A stretch of 49,185 nucleotides of DNA from an uncultured Pelagibacteraceae bacterium. GTDB taxonomy: Bacteria > Pseudomonadota > Alphaproteobacteria > Pelagibacterales > Pelagibacteraceae. The first letter of the stretch is position 1, and each line of letters opens with the position of its first letter. Location: the NCBI GenBank assembly GCA_902529785.1, contig CABZXV010000004.1, forward strand, positions 1-49,185, read 5' to 3'. The notes under the pieces are model-generated. The model saw nothing but the letters and a program-made list of their open reading frames with translations, was not told the DNA's origin and ran no database searches. Positions 33,931 to 43,344 of this stretch are shown here, piece by piece. Both the position numbers and the translations under genes were made by a program.

Positions 33931-34830
33931 TTAAACTCTTGAAAATAACAAAAGTGTTACTCCTAGGACAAAAATTATAATACCTATTATTTCCATCACT
34001 TTTACTTTTTCCTTAAAAAAATACCTTGAAGAAAAATAACTAAATAATAATTCAATTTGTCCAACAGCTCTGACAAATGATGCTTGAATTAATGTGAAAG
34101 CATAAAACCATGATAAAGATGCAAAAAAACCACCTAAGCCAATTAGCACACAATCATATTTATCATTATAGAGTTTTCTAAATTCTTTTTTTTCAAATAT
34201 TAAGAGATAAATAGTTAAGATTATTGTAGGAATTAAAAGTCCAAAAAGTAGTGTTGATATGACTTTTTCAAAATTTGATTCAAAATTTTTCAAAGAAAGC
34301 GCTGCAGATCTAAAATAAACAATACTCAAAGCCAAAAATAAACCTGAAATTAATCCAATTAATGTAGTTTTAGAAAAAATATTTTGAAAAAAAAATTTTA
34401 AGTTTTTTATAGATAAAATAATTACTCCCAGAGTTGAAATTATAATTCCACTTATTCCTACTATATTTAGTTTTTCACTAAGTATTAAATATTCAAATAA
34501 AGCAACCTGAACAACTTCTGTCTTACTAAGTGACGTACCTACTACAAAATTTGAAAATTTAAAAAGGTATAGTAAAACAAATGTAAAAATAACTTGAAAA
34601 ATTGATGCTAATGTAACATTGATTAAAAAACCTGGTTGAATAAGTATTTCTTTAATAATTGAAAATTCTCTAAAATAAATAAAAAATAATATTAAGGCTA
34701 AAGGTAGAGCAAAGGAAAATCTTACATACGTTGAAGCAATTGTAGAAACATCTTTATTAATTTTTTTCTGAAATGATGATCTTAAATTTTGAAAAAAAGC
34801 AGCGATGATTGTGACTATAATCCAATTCAT
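33931..34830 (-). CDS. DMT/EamA-family transporter
   Basis: A 299-residue protein with ten helices in two EamA repeats, opening MNWIIVTIIAAFFQNLRSSFQKK and closing the second repeat with GLGGFFASLSWFYAFTLIQAS. Family members export or exchange amino acids and metabolites. The substrate is unknown. It lies 35 bp after the ABC ATPase gene on the same strand, so it may be the tail of that operon. Confidence 0.87.
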   Translation of the reverse strand: MNWIIVTIIAAFFQNLRSSFQKKINKDVSTIASTYVRFSFALPLALILFFIYFREFSIIKEILIQPGFLINVTLASIFQVIFTFVLLYLFKFSNFVVGTSLSKTEVVQVALFEYLILSEKLNIVGISGIIISTLGVIILSIKNLKFFFQNIFSKTTLIGLISGLFLALSIVYFRSAALSLKNFESNFEKVISTLLFGLLIPTIILTIYLLIFEKKEFRKLYNDKYDCVLIGLGGFFASLSWFYAFTLIQASFVRAVGQIELLFSYFSSRYFFKEKVKVMEIIGIIIFVLGVTLLLFSRV

Positions 34831-34865
34831 TTTGAGTTAATTATGTAAATACTTATCAAGGAAGT

Positions 34866-35915
34866 TTAAATTCTACTTCCGTTTTCATCAAATATAAAAA
34901 TATCTTTAGTATCAAATCTAAGCTCATTTTGAAAATCAATTTGACTAGAAATTTTTGCACTAAGCTCTAAATCATCATTACTCATATAAACTATCTTTTC
35001 ATTTCCTAAATTTTCTACTAATTCAATTTTAGGTTTGAACTTAAATTTAGATTCATTTGATACATTAAAATGTTCGGGTCTTATTCCAATAAAATATTTA
35101 TTTTTATCAAACTTAATTTTTTCAAAGGTAATTTCGTTCCCTAAAAAGTTAATTTTATTATCTGAAATAATATTTTCATTATTTAATGGTAAAATATTCA
35201 TTTTTGGTGTTCCAATAAATTGAGCAACAAAAATATTTGATGGATTATTGTAAATTTCATCAGGTGTTCCGACTTGCTCTATATTTCCAAGATTTAATAT
35301 TACAATTCTATCAGCTAAAGTCATTGCTTCTACTTGATCATGGGTAACATAAATCATATTGGTTTTGATTTGGTTATGAAGCTTTGAAATTTCTACTCTC
35401 ATCTCAGCTCTTAAAGCTGCATCTAAATTAGATAATGGCTCATCAAATAAAAATATTTTAGGATTTCTGGTAATTGCACGTCCAATGGCTACTCTTTGCC
35501 TCTGACCTCCAGATAGCTGCTTAGGTTTTCTTTCAAGTAATTCCTCAATTTTTAAAATTTTAGCTGCTTGCATAACTTTTGTTTCAATTTCTTCCTTAGA
35601 TTTCTTTTCAATCTTCAGTCCAAATGACATGTTCTCATAAACATTCATGTGTGGATAAAGAGCATAAGATTGAAATACCATTGCAGTTTGTCTTTTTGAT
35701 GGATGAAGATCATTAATTTTTTGATCATTTATAAATATTTCGCCCTCATCAATTTTTTCTAAACCTGCTATCATTCTTAATAAAGTTGACTTTCCACAGC
35801 CAGATGGACCAACTAATACAAGAAATTCGTCATCTTTTCCCATCAGGTTAAAATCAGTTATAATCTTGTTTGATCCAAAAGATTTATGAACGCCTGTGAA
35901 TTTTATATTTGCCAT
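34866..35915 (-). CDS. Sugar-type ABC transporter ATPase (MsmK/UgpC/MalK class)
   Basis: A 349-residue ATPase with Walker A GPSGCGKSTLL, signature LSGGQRQRVAIGRAI, Walker B IFLFDEPLSNLD, H-loop YVTHDQVEA and a C-terminal TOBE region (IGIRPEHF). This class powers carbohydrate-type importers. The matching binding protein and permeases are at 40165-43344 on the other strand. The gene starts 1 bp after the SnoaL-like gene stop, in one minus-strand operon. Confidence 0.9.
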   Translation of the reverse strand: MANIKFTGVHKSFGSNKIITDFNLMGKDDEFLVLVGPSGCGKSTLLRMIAGLEKIDEGEIFINDQKINDLHPSKRQTAMVFQSYALYPHMNVYENMSFGLKIEKKSKEEIETKVMQAAKILKIEELLERKPKQLSGGQRQRVAIGRAITRNPKIFLFDEPLSNLDAALRAEMRVEISKLHNQIKTNMIYVTHDQVEAMTLADRIVILNLGNIEQVGTPDEIYNNPSNIFVAQFIGTPKMNILPLNNENIISDNKINFLGNEITFEKIKFDKNKYFIGIRPEHFNVSNESKFKFKPKIELVENLGNEKIVYMSNDDLELSAKISSQIDFQNELRFDTKDIFIFDENGSRI

Positions 35916-35916
35916 T

Positions 35917-37002
35917 TCAAGTTTTAACTTTTTCCAAAATATCTATGCCTATTTGTTTTAAAATATGAAGTATATCAATTGGTACCCAATTTTCACGAAT
36001 TTTTCCCTCATCATGGTGATAAAAATCCATAACTCTCATTGTTAGTTTTTGATTATTTGCTGTAAATCCTAACCAATCATTTGAACCATAATAAGCCTCT
36101 AAACTATGCCAACCAGCACATAAAGAAAATTTACCATCCCCTATTTCACAATAATGACCAAGTTTGAAATAATCTCTTTCAGTAAATGATTTTCTAAATG
36201 GCAACTGATGCATATCAATAAAACCCTCTAAAGATCTTGAGGTGCCAATTCCACATGGTCCATACCATATCATTTTGTCATGCCAATATTCTCTTTGAGG
36301 ATGATCTATTAGTCTTTTTTTTAATTCTTCATCAGATAGGTTCTCTGTTTCAGGTTTAAAATTAAGACTTCTATTCATTGAAAGAGCTTGTCTCAAACTT
36401 GAATTTGAAATTTCAATATCTTTTTCAAAAAAATTTACACTATCAGTATTTATTGGGGGTAACCAGGCTCCTTCAGATCCTCTCGATGGATTGATTGGAA
36501 AAATACCGCATTGTCTTAGGAAATCTATAACATCAATTAATATATGGCTTTCTACTATCTTGTCTTCTTTAAGTTCATGTATTTCACAACATCTGATATT
36601 AATCATTTTAAAATTTGGTTTAATCCCTAACCATGACTTTTTAAAGTATCCAGATAACGTTGAGTATGACCCTACTAAAATTTTATCCCTAAAAGCTCCC
36701 CCTACTACAATATTTTCTCTTCTTTCTAAATCTGGGAAGGCTTCTAATAATGGTATCCAAAGCTTTTCTTTTAAATTTTTTATTCCAACAAACTCATTTA
36801 AAGGATGAAAACAATTGACCTTTACATCATTTATAAATGCCTTATCCAAACTTTTATCTATTTCTTTTAATCCTAAATTTACAATTTGATTTAAATAGCT
36901 TCTAATTAAATTTTTATTTCGAAAATTTTGCTCTGGTGAAAGAACAATATCTTTAACGTTTGTTTTAGTTTTAAGTCCTGTATCAAATTGCTCTATTTGC
37001 AT
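35917..37002 (-). CDS. Two-domain SnoaL-like (NTF2-fold) protein A
   Basis: A 361-residue protein with two NTF2/SnoaL-type halves. The first, about 65-180, holds FHPLNEFVGIKNLKEKLWIPLLEAFPD and ESHILIDVIDFLRQCGI; the second, about 230-360, holds GFIDMHQLPFRKSF and GKIRENWVPIDILHILKQIGI, the ester-cyclase style ending. The reaction is not known; relatives act as cyclases, isomerases or hydratases on small molecules. It is divergent from the bicupin across 52 bp and precedes the ABC ATPase. Confidence 0.75.
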   Translation of the reverse strand: MQIEQFDTGLKTKTNVKDIVLSPEQNFRNKNLIRSYLNQIVNLGLKEIDKSLDKAFINDVKVNCFHPLNEFVGIKNLKEKLWIPLLEAFPDLERRENIVVGGAFRDKILVGSYSTLSGYFKKSWLGIKPNFKMINIRCCEIHELKEDKIVESHILIDVIDFLRQCGIFPINPSRGSEGAWLPPINTDSVNFFEKDIEISNSSLRQALSMNRSLNFKPETENLSDEELKKRLIDHPQREYWHDKMIWYGPCGIGTSRSLEGFIDMHQLPFRKSFTERDYFKLGHYCEIGDGKFSLCAGWHSLEAYYGSNDWLGFTANNQKLTMRVMDFYHHDEGKIRENWVPIDILHILKQIGIDILEKVKT

Positions 37003-37054
37003 ATATTTATTTATTGGAAATATTCGTGTATCACAATATTATAATTAAAAAAAT

Positions 37055-37999
37055 ATGAATATTAGACTTGCTAAATTTGAGGACTTAACTCCTAGTACTT
37101 TACCCTTTGTTGAAGGTAAATTGAAAGGTCATAAAGAGAGAAAAAATTATTCTATTTTAGGACCAGGTGTTGCAGAAGATGCAAATCAATCAATAAAAAT
37201 ATCAGAACCTCATGGATTTAACTTGGGTGCTGTTTCTGCAAAACCCTTAAATGGTTCTGGACTTCATAGTCATTTGACTGCCGAAGTATTCATAATTTAT
37301 TCAGGTAAATGGAGGTTTTATTGGGGTTCTAAAGGTGAAGATGAGACAATATTAAATCCAGGCGATATTATATCTATGCCAACAAATATGTTTAGAGCAT
37401 TTGAAAATGTAGGAGATGAGGAGGGTTTTATTTTTGTTGTTCTTGGTGGAGATGATCCTGGAATTGTAACATGGATACCTGAGGTTCTTAAAAAAGCAAA
37501 ACAAACTGGTATGGCCCTATTAGATGATAATTCTTTGATTGATTTAAACAGTCAAGAAATTCCAAATGGTAGAAAATTACTTGACCCAATATCAAAGGAT
37601 GAAATTATAAAATTTGATAATTATAAGCTAGAACAATTACAAAAAAATATATGCGAGACTAACAAGAGACTTGAGAATGAAAGCAATATTGGAAATAACG
37701 TTAAAATTTCACATATTTTAGGTAACAACTTTCAAAACAAATCAATAACGCCAATTATAAAACAAGATACTGGATTTAGCTTAAGCACTTTTAAATCTAC
37801 AATAGGAAGAGTTGAAAATTTAAAATTTAATAAACCTACAATTTTTTTTTCACAAAAAGGAAAATGGAACATTGAAACGGACAATTCCTCCATTGAATTA
37901 GATTATAAAGATACATTTTCAGTTCCGGTTGGATCCAACATAAGTATTAAAATTGACGAAAAAAATGAGTCACTTCTTAATTGCGTATCACAAATATAA
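37055..37999 (+). CDS. Bicupin protein
   Basis: A 314-residue protein with two cupin folds. The first holds the metal-type motif GSGLHSHLTAEVFIIYSGKWRFYWG and NPGDIISMPTNMFRAFENVG, with His-x-His and Glu ligands. The second (about 235-310) is degenerate: its matching FNKPTIFFSQKGKWNIE lacks the His-x-His. It may be a dioxygenase or isomerase; no function assigned. First in a plus-strand operon; its stop overlaps the next ATG by 1 bp (TAATG). Confidence 0.8.
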   Translation: MNIRLAKFEDLTPSTLPFVEGKLKGHKERKNYSILGPGVAEDANQSIKISEPHGFNLGAVSAKPLNGSGLHSHLTAEVFIIYSGKWRFYWGSKGEDETILNPGDIISMPTNMFRAFENVGDEEGFIFVVLGGDDPGIVTWIPEVLKKAKQTGMALLDDNSLIDLNSQEIPNGRKLLDPISKDEIIKFDNYKLEQLQKNICETNKRLENESNIGNNVKISHILGNNFQNKSITPIIKQDTGFSLSTFKSTIGRVENLKFNKPTIFFSQKGKWNIETDNSSIELDYKDTFSVPVGSNISIKIDEKNESLLNCVSQI

Positions 38000-38967
38000 T
38001 GAAAGGTTTTGATAAGAAATACAAAGACTTTCCTGACTATATATTAAAAATAACTGAGCAAATTTGGGAAGGTAAAGATGTTGAGTCTATTGGTAAATTT
38101 TATACAAAAGATATACCAGTAAGATCACCATTTGGAGTTACTTATGGCAATAAACCAGTTATAGACGCAACATATGCAACTTTAAAAGAATTTCCTAACA
38201 GACAATTATTAGGTGAGGATGTTATTTGGAATGGTAATGACGAAATTGGATATCACTCTTCCCATAGAATATTAAGTAAAGGAACACACCTAGGCGATGG
38301 TTTTTATGGAAAGCCTAGTGGAAAAGATATTTATTATAGAGTAATTGCTGATTGTGCATGTAAAGAAAATCAAGTTTATGACGAGTGGATTGTTAGAGAT
38401 CAAGGAGCGATGGTAAGACAGATTGGTTTCTCTCCAAAAGAATTTGCAAAGAAAATAATTGAAATTGAGGGGGGAATTTCAACTGCATCCAAATTATTCG
38501 ATTGTGAAACTGATAAAAGTTCAAATTATGAAGCTGAGAGATATAAAAAAGGATCAAAAGCTGAAAAATATTCAGAGATACTTAAAAATATTTTTAATTA
38601 TAATTATAAATTTGAAGGATATGATAGAGCTGCTAATATTTTTTGGCCTGGAAATAAAATTGGTCATGGAAGAGAGAGTATTAAAGAAAAATGGAATTCT
38701 TTAAAAGCAATATTTTCAAATATAAAATTTACTATAGAACATGTAGGTTTTTTAGAGGAAGCAGGTCAAAATCCAAGAATATCAGTTAGATGGTTTTTAG
38801 AAGGCACTCACAGTAACGATAGTATGGATTATGATAAAGCTTCAAATAAAAGTATATTTATAATGGGAATTAATCATGCAGAATTTTACTCCAACTCTAT
38901 TATAAGGGAGTGGGTATTGTTTGATGAAGTTGCTATATGGAAACAAATTTTATTAAATCATGGTTAA
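37999..38967 (+). CDS. Two-domain SnoaL-like (NTF2-fold) protein B
   Basis: A 322-residue protein starting at the TAATG junction. Domain one (about 8-140) has ITEQIWEGKDVESIGKFYTKD and YDEWIVRDQGAMVRQIGF; domain two (about 185-320) has AANIFWPGNKIGHGRESIKEKW, ISVRWFLEGTHS and IIREWVLFDEVAIWKQIL. Both match the SnoaL pattern of long N-terminal helix and cone-shaped sheet. It shares the layout, not close identity, with protein A across the divergent promoter. The next gene overlaps by 8 bp. Reaction unknown. Confidence 0.75.
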   Translation: MKGFDKKYKDFPDYILKITEQIWEGKDVESIGKFYTKDIPVRSPFGVTYGNKPVIDATYATLKEFPNRQLLGEDVIWNGNDEIGYHSSHRILSKGTHLGDGFYGKPSGKDIYYRVIADCACKENQVYDEWIVRDQGAMVRQIGFSPKEFAKKIIEIEGGISTASKLFDCETDKSSNYEAERYKKGSKAEKYSEILKNIFNYNYKFEGYDRAANIFWPGNKIGHGRESIKEKWNSLKAIFSNIKFTIEHVGFLEEAGQNPRISVRWFLEGTHSNDSMDYDKASNKSIFIMGINHAEFYSNSIIREWVLFDEVAIWKQILLNHG

Positions 38968-40087
38968 AATAAAAACCACACATGTCGGAAGCCTACCCAG
39001 ATCAAATGAACTATCAAGTCTTTTAGCCTCGAAAGATAATAAAGAAGAAATAAACATAAAAAAATTTGATGAAGTTGTAAGAAATAATGTTTTAGAAGTT
39101 GTAAAAAAACAGATTGATACAGGAATTGATATAATAAGTGATGGAGAAATGTCAAAAATTAGTTATGCAACATATATTAAAGATAGAGTTGAAGGTTTTT
39201 CAGGAGAAAGTGAAAGAAAAGCTCCAAAAGATTTAGATGATTTTCCATCTTTTAAAAAAAAACTTGTACAATCTGGTGGAACCCCAACATATAAAAGACC
39301 ATGTTGTACAAGTGAATTAAAATTAAAAGATAATGTTTCAATTAATAAAGATATTGTTAATTTTAAAGATGCATTAAATAAAAATTCTCATAGTGACGGG
39401 TTTATGAATTCTCCATCACCAGGAGTTATTTGTAATTTTCTACCTAATAAATTTTACAAAAATGATGATGAATATTTAGAAAAACTTTCAGATATTATGA
39501 AATTTGAATATGAAAAAATTATTGATAGTGGTCTTTCTCTTCAGATCGATTGTCCTGACCTCGCTCTATCAAGGCATATGATTTATAAGGACATTTCAGA
39601 GGAGAATTTTTTAGAAAGAGCAAACAAACATGTCGAGGTTTTAAATAAGTCATTAGAAAATATTGATCCAGCTAAAGTAAGAATGCATATTTGTTGGGGA
39701 AATTATGAGGGACCTCACATTCACGATATTGAGTTAAATAAAATTATTGAGATAGCTTTTAAAGCCAACATAAATATGTATTTGATAGAGTCTGCAAACC
39801 CTAGGCATGCTCATGAATGGGAAGTATTTGAAAATATAAAACTACCAAAAGATAAAATTATTATTCCAGGAGTAATAGAGTCAACGAGCAATTTTATTGA
39901 ACATCCAGATGTCGTAAAACATAGAATTTTAGCCTTTTCTAAAGTAATAGATCCTAACCAATTAATGGCCGGTACTGATTGTGGATTTAGCACATTTGCC
40001 GGATTTGGAAATGTTGATGAGAATATAGTTTATAAAAAACTTGAGTCACTTGTGATTGGATCAGGACTTGCGTCAAAAGTGATTTAA
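38960..40087 (+). CDS. MetE-core (cobalamin-independent) methyltransferase-like protein
   Basis: A 375-residue protein equal to the catalytic C-terminal barrel of MetE without the N-terminal half. It opens with TTHVGSLPRS, and all four zinc ligands are present: His243 and Cys245 in MHICWGNY, Glu277 in LIESAN and Cys341 in GTDCGFST. The zinc would activate a thiol as methyl acceptor. Core-MetE proteins are known in other bacteria and archaea with varied methyl donors; here the donor is unknown. Co-transcribed with the cupin and SnoaL-like genes. Confidence 0.83.
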   Translation: MVKIKTTHVGSLPRSNELSSLLASKDNKEEINIKKFDEVVRNNVLEVVKKQIDTGIDIISDGEMSKISYATYIKDRVEGFSGESERKAPKDLDDFPSFKKKLVQSGGTPTYKRPCCTSELKLKDNVSINKDIVNFKDALNKNSHSDGFMNSPSPGVICNFLPNKFYKNDDEYLEKLSDIMKFEYEKIIDSGLSLQIDCPDLALSRHMIYKDISEENFLERANKHVEVLNKSLENIDPAKVRMHICWGNYEGPHIHDIELNKIIEIAFKANINMYLIESANPRHAHEWEVFENIKLPKDKIIIPGVIESTSNFIEHPDVVKHRILAFSKVIDPNQLMAGTDCGFSTFAGFGNVDENIVYKKLESLVIGSGLASKVI

Positions 40088-40164
40088 AAATCTCTTTTAT
40101 TAAATAATTCTTAAATATATAGTTTTATTAGAATAATTATAAACAACCAAAAAAGAGAGAAAAT

Positions 40165-41391
40165 ATGAGAAAAATACTATTAACCTTATTGTTCGTGCTT
40201 TTTGGAACAACGGCATATGCTGATGGGCATTGCAGTAAACCAAGTGGTTCAATAAATATTTTAGCAAATGATTTTCCAGCATTAAGAACATTTGTAGAAA
40301 CAGCTAAAGGATGTAAAGGAAGTGCAGATTTTAAAGTTACTCACTCATCAGAACACAACAAAATTGCTGTTCCAGCTTTAACTGCAAACCCTTCAGAATT
40401 TTCAGCAAGAATTGCAGCTAATAGTTCGATTGTTCCTTTAATGAATCAAGATTTAATTAGACCTATGGATGATCTAGTTAAAAAATATGGAAAAGGAATA
40501 CAAGACTCCCAATTAATAACAATTGATGGAAAAGTAATGGCTGTTGCTTTTATGGCAAACACTCAACATTTGTATTACAGAGAAGATGTTTTAAAAGAAT
40601 TAGGTATACCTGTACCTAAAACTTACGAAGAAGTTGTTGCTGCATCTGAAAAAATAAGAGCATCAGGTAAAATGCAACATCCGTATGCAGCTGCGTATAA
40701 AGCTGGATGGAATTTAGCTGAAGAATTTGTAAACATGTTCATTGGTCATGGTGGTGAGTTCTTTAAAGCTGGAACTGCTGAACCAAATATCAATAATGCA
40801 AAAGGTGTGGCTACACTGAACATGCTTAAAAAGTTAGCAAGTTTAAGTAACCCGGATTATCTTACTCACGATAGTGAAGCAATCAAAGTTGAATGGGAAT
40901 CTGGAAAAGTTGCTCTTATGACATTATGGGCATCAAGATCTGGAACTTTATTAGATGATGAGGGTGATGCAAAAATTACTGCAGCAACTAAATTAACTGG
41001 ACCAGCAACCGTTGGTGGAGGAAATATTCCTGCAGCTACATTATGGTGGGATGGATTTACTTTAGCAAAAAATAGATCTGACAGTGATGCAGAGGCAACT
41101 TTTATAGCTCTAGCTCATGCTGCTTCAAATAAAAAAATGGTTGCAGATGCTGCTGACCAAGCTGTTTGGTTAGTTGAAGGTTTTGTACCAGGACCAAAAT
41201 CTATTGGTGTGATTGAAGCTGTAAAAATGGGAGCAAAACCTTACCCGATGTTACCACAAATGGGTTTAATGCATGGTGCATTAGGAAGCGAAATAGTTGA
41301 GTTCTTACAAGGTAAAGAATCTGCAGAACAAGCATTGAAAGATGTTGAAGCTGCTTACATCAGTAAAGCTAAAGAACAAGGCTTTCTATAA
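40165..41391 (+). CDS. Sugar-type ABC transporter solute-binding protein
   Basis: A 408-residue family-1 extracellular solute-binding protein. It has a signal peptide (1-20, cleavage TAYA|DGH) and the cluster's typical PKTYEEVVAASEKI and WESGKVALMTLWASRSG. Ligand is not readable; family-1 proteins bind sugars, polyols and also compatible solutes. AAGAGAG-like ribosome site precedes the ATG. A 77-bp gap separates it from the MetE-like gene, and a hairpin follows its stop. Confidence 0.88.
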   Translation: MRKILLTLLFVLFGTTAYADGHCSKPSGSINILANDFPALRTFVETAKGCKGSADFKVTHSSEHNKIAVPALTANPSEFSARIAANSSIVPLMNQDLIRPMDDLVKKYGKGIQDSQLITIDGKVMAVAFMANTQHLYYREDVLKELGIPVPKTYEEVVAASEKIRASGKMQHPYAAAYKAGWNLAEEFVNMFIGHGGEFFKAGTAEPNINNAKGVATLNMLKKLASLSNPDYLTHDSEAIKVEWESGKVALMTLWASRSGTLLDDEGDAKITAATKLTGPATVGGGNIPAATLWWDGFTLAKNRSDSDAEATFIALAHAASNKKMVADAADQAVWLVEGFVPGPKSIGVIEAVKMGAKPYPMLPQMGLMHGALGSEIVEFLQGKESAEQALKDVEAAYISKAKEQGFL

Positions 41392-41401
41392 AAATAAATA
41401 T

Positions 41402-41432
41402 TTAAGTGGGGATTTAATCCCCACTTAATTTT
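41402..41432 (+). terminator. Intercistronic hairpin after the solute-binding protein gene
   Basis: TTAAGTGGGGATT pairs with AATCCCCACTTAA (single-base loop as written, so a few loop-closing pairs will open) and is followed by TTTT. It ends 2 bp before the permease ATG and could both terminate and hinder translation start. Confidence 0.8.
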
Positions 41433-41434
41433 AA

Positions 41435-42463
41435 ATGCCAAATAAAACTTTTTTCTGGTTTTTCTTGCCAACTGGTTTGGCAATGATTTTGTTTATTGGT
41501 CTACCAATAATATCTACTGGTATCCAATCTTTTTATGCCCAACATGATCAAGTGGTAAAAGAAGTTAAAAAATGTGATCCTTTTGGTTGTACAGTTTCAA
41601 TAGTTGTTGATCAGGAAGCAACTTCCATATTGAGAGATGAAAAACCTTTAGGTAAATTTAACGGATTTGGTACTTATATAGATAGAAATCATTTAGCCAT
41701 TGAGCAAATTTCAGATTTTTGGAAAGAAACTGACTCCTTCGGAGAATTTATTAATCAGGTTACTAATTTACCTTTTTACAAAGCTCTTTTATTTACTTTA
41801 ACTTATTGTTTATTTGTAACTCCCAATGTTTTATTGTTAGGTTTCATTATTGCGTTAAGTTTAAATGCGATATCTAGAAAAATAAGAGGCCCATTAATAT
41901 TTGGTACAATATTACCAATGATAGTTACTCCATTAGTAGGATCCCTTGTTTTATTTTGGATGATTGATGCAGAAGGTATTATTGGTGCAAATTTACAATT
42001 AATGATGGAAGATCCATATCTATCATTAAAATCATCTAGAACGCTTACATGGATAACGATAATTATTTATGGAATTTGGCATCATTCTCCGTTTGCTTTT
42101 GTAGTTTTTTATGCTGCATTACAAACTGTACCTCAAGAACCTGTTGAGGCAGCAATTATCGATGGAGCGTCAAGATACCAGAGAATTAGACATATTGTGT
42201 TGCCACATATTTATCCAGTTGTTACTTTTGTAGCTTTAATATCATTAATGGACAATTTTAGAGTCTTTGAACCAATAATTGGTTTTAGCGCTGAAGGAAG
42301 TGCTCAATCTTTATCTTGGTTAATTTATGATAATTTAGTCAATGAAGAAGTAATCTTATTTGGCTCTGCAGCAGCAACCTCAATGATGACAATTATTGGT
42401 ATAGCCATATTGTTAGCACCAGTATTAATTAGGACTTGGAAAGAATTTAGGACGGCAAGATAA
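41435..42463 (+). CDS. ABC transporter permease, MalF/UgpA type
   Basis: A 342-residue permease with six or seven helices and a periplasmic loop after TM1 (about 30-95) carrying two Cys (CDPFGC). The EAA loop EAAIIDGASRYQRIRHIVLPHI, which contacts the ATPase, is present. It has no ribosome site clear of the preceding hairpin. It overlaps the next permease by 1 bp (TAATG). Partner ATPase is at 34866-35915. Confidence 0.88.
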   Translation: MPNKTFFWFFLPTGLAMILFIGLPIISTGIQSFYAQHDQVVKEVKKCDPFGCTVSIVVDQEATSILRDEKPLGKFNGFGTYIDRNHLAIEQISDFWKETDSFGEFINQVTNLPFYKALLFTLTYCLFVTPNVLLLGFIIALSLNAISRKIRGPLIFGTILPMIVTPLVGSLVLFWMIDAEGIIGANLQLMMEDPYLSLKSSRTLTWITIIIYGIWHHSPFAFVVFYAALQTVPQEPVEAAIIDGASRYQRIRHIVLPHIYPVVTFVALISLMDNFRVFEPIIGFSAEGSAQSLSWLIYDNLVNEEVILFGSAAATSMMTIIGIAILLAPVLIRTWKEFRTAR

Positions 42464-43344
42464 TGGAATATGGTTTAGACAAAAGATCGAATGCACTTAA
42501 AACATTTAATACAACTTTTATAATTGTTTGGTTATTAATTGCATGCTTTCCATTTATTTGGACTTTTTGGGGATCGTTTAAAGTAAGAGCAGATTTTTTT
42601 TCTAGAGCTGATTGGTGGTATGCGATCTCAGCATTTAATACTTTATTAGAAACAGGTGGTCAGTTTACATCAAAAGCTTATTCTGAAGCTTGGACCGAAG
42701 GTGAATTTTGGAAAGCATCAAGAAATACGATTATAGTAACAGTTTTTGTTGTCTCTATATCACTTTTTTTAGGAACTTTAGGTGCATATGCTTTATCTAG
42801 ATCTACTGAAAGATATGCATTTTGGATTCTAATTGCAGCATTAATTTTTAGAGCGATGCCACATATTACTCTAGTCTCAGGATATCTTTTTCCTTTTTTT
42901 GAATTACAAATTTGGGGAATCTTACCAACCACAATTGTAGTGTTAGTTGCGATCAATCAACCTTTTACATTATGGCTTCTCTATTCTTTTTTTAAAACTG
43001 TTCCAAAAGAATTAGATGAAAGTGCGTTAATAGATGGTTGCTCATATTTTCAAGCATTTAGATATATAATCATGCCAGTGATGTGGCCTGGAGTAATTAC
43101 AGCTGGTTTGTTTAGTCTTATGTTGGCTTACAACGACTTTACAGTCACTGCATTATTATTAAATCAAGAAAACCACACCATGGTTCCAAAAATACAAAGC
43201 TATCTTGGTACTAATCAGCATGAAGGTAATTTAATGTGGGCAGTTTCAGCAGTTGTATCTGCAACTGCACCATTGTTTATGTTAGTCATGTTTTTTCAAA
43301 GACAAGTAATAAGTGGCTTAACCACTGGAGCTGTTAAAGGATAA
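42463..43344 (+). CDS. ABC transporter permease, MalG/UgpE type
   Basis: A 293-residue permease with six helices. The coupling loop DESALIDGCSYFQAFRYIIMPVMWPG is the EAA motif of MalG-like subunits. N-terminal FPFIWTFWGSFK and the ending FFQRQVISGLTTGAVKG are typical of the family. It forms the heterodimeric channel with the previous gene; the next gene starts on its stop (TAATG). Confidence 0.92.
   Translation: MEYGLDKRSNALKTFNTTFIIVWLLIACFPFIWTFWGSFKVRADFFSRADWWYAISAFNTLLETGGQFTSKAYSEAWTEGEFWKASRNTIIVTVFVVSISLFLGTLGAYALSRSTERYAFWILIAALIFRAMPHITLVSGYLFPFFELQIWGILPTTIVVLVAINQPFTLWLLYSFFKTVPKELDESALIDGCSYFQAFRYIIMPVMWPGVITAGLFSLMLAYNDFTVTALLLNQENHTMVPKIQSYLGTNQHEGNLMWAVSAVVSATAPLFMLVMFFQRQVISGLTTGAVKG

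Noticed and set aside
38960..40087. Truncated metE pseudogene
   Set aside because: The frame is complete with all four zinc ligands and a proper N-terminus (TTHVGSLPRS), so it is a stand-alone core-MetE, not a fragment.
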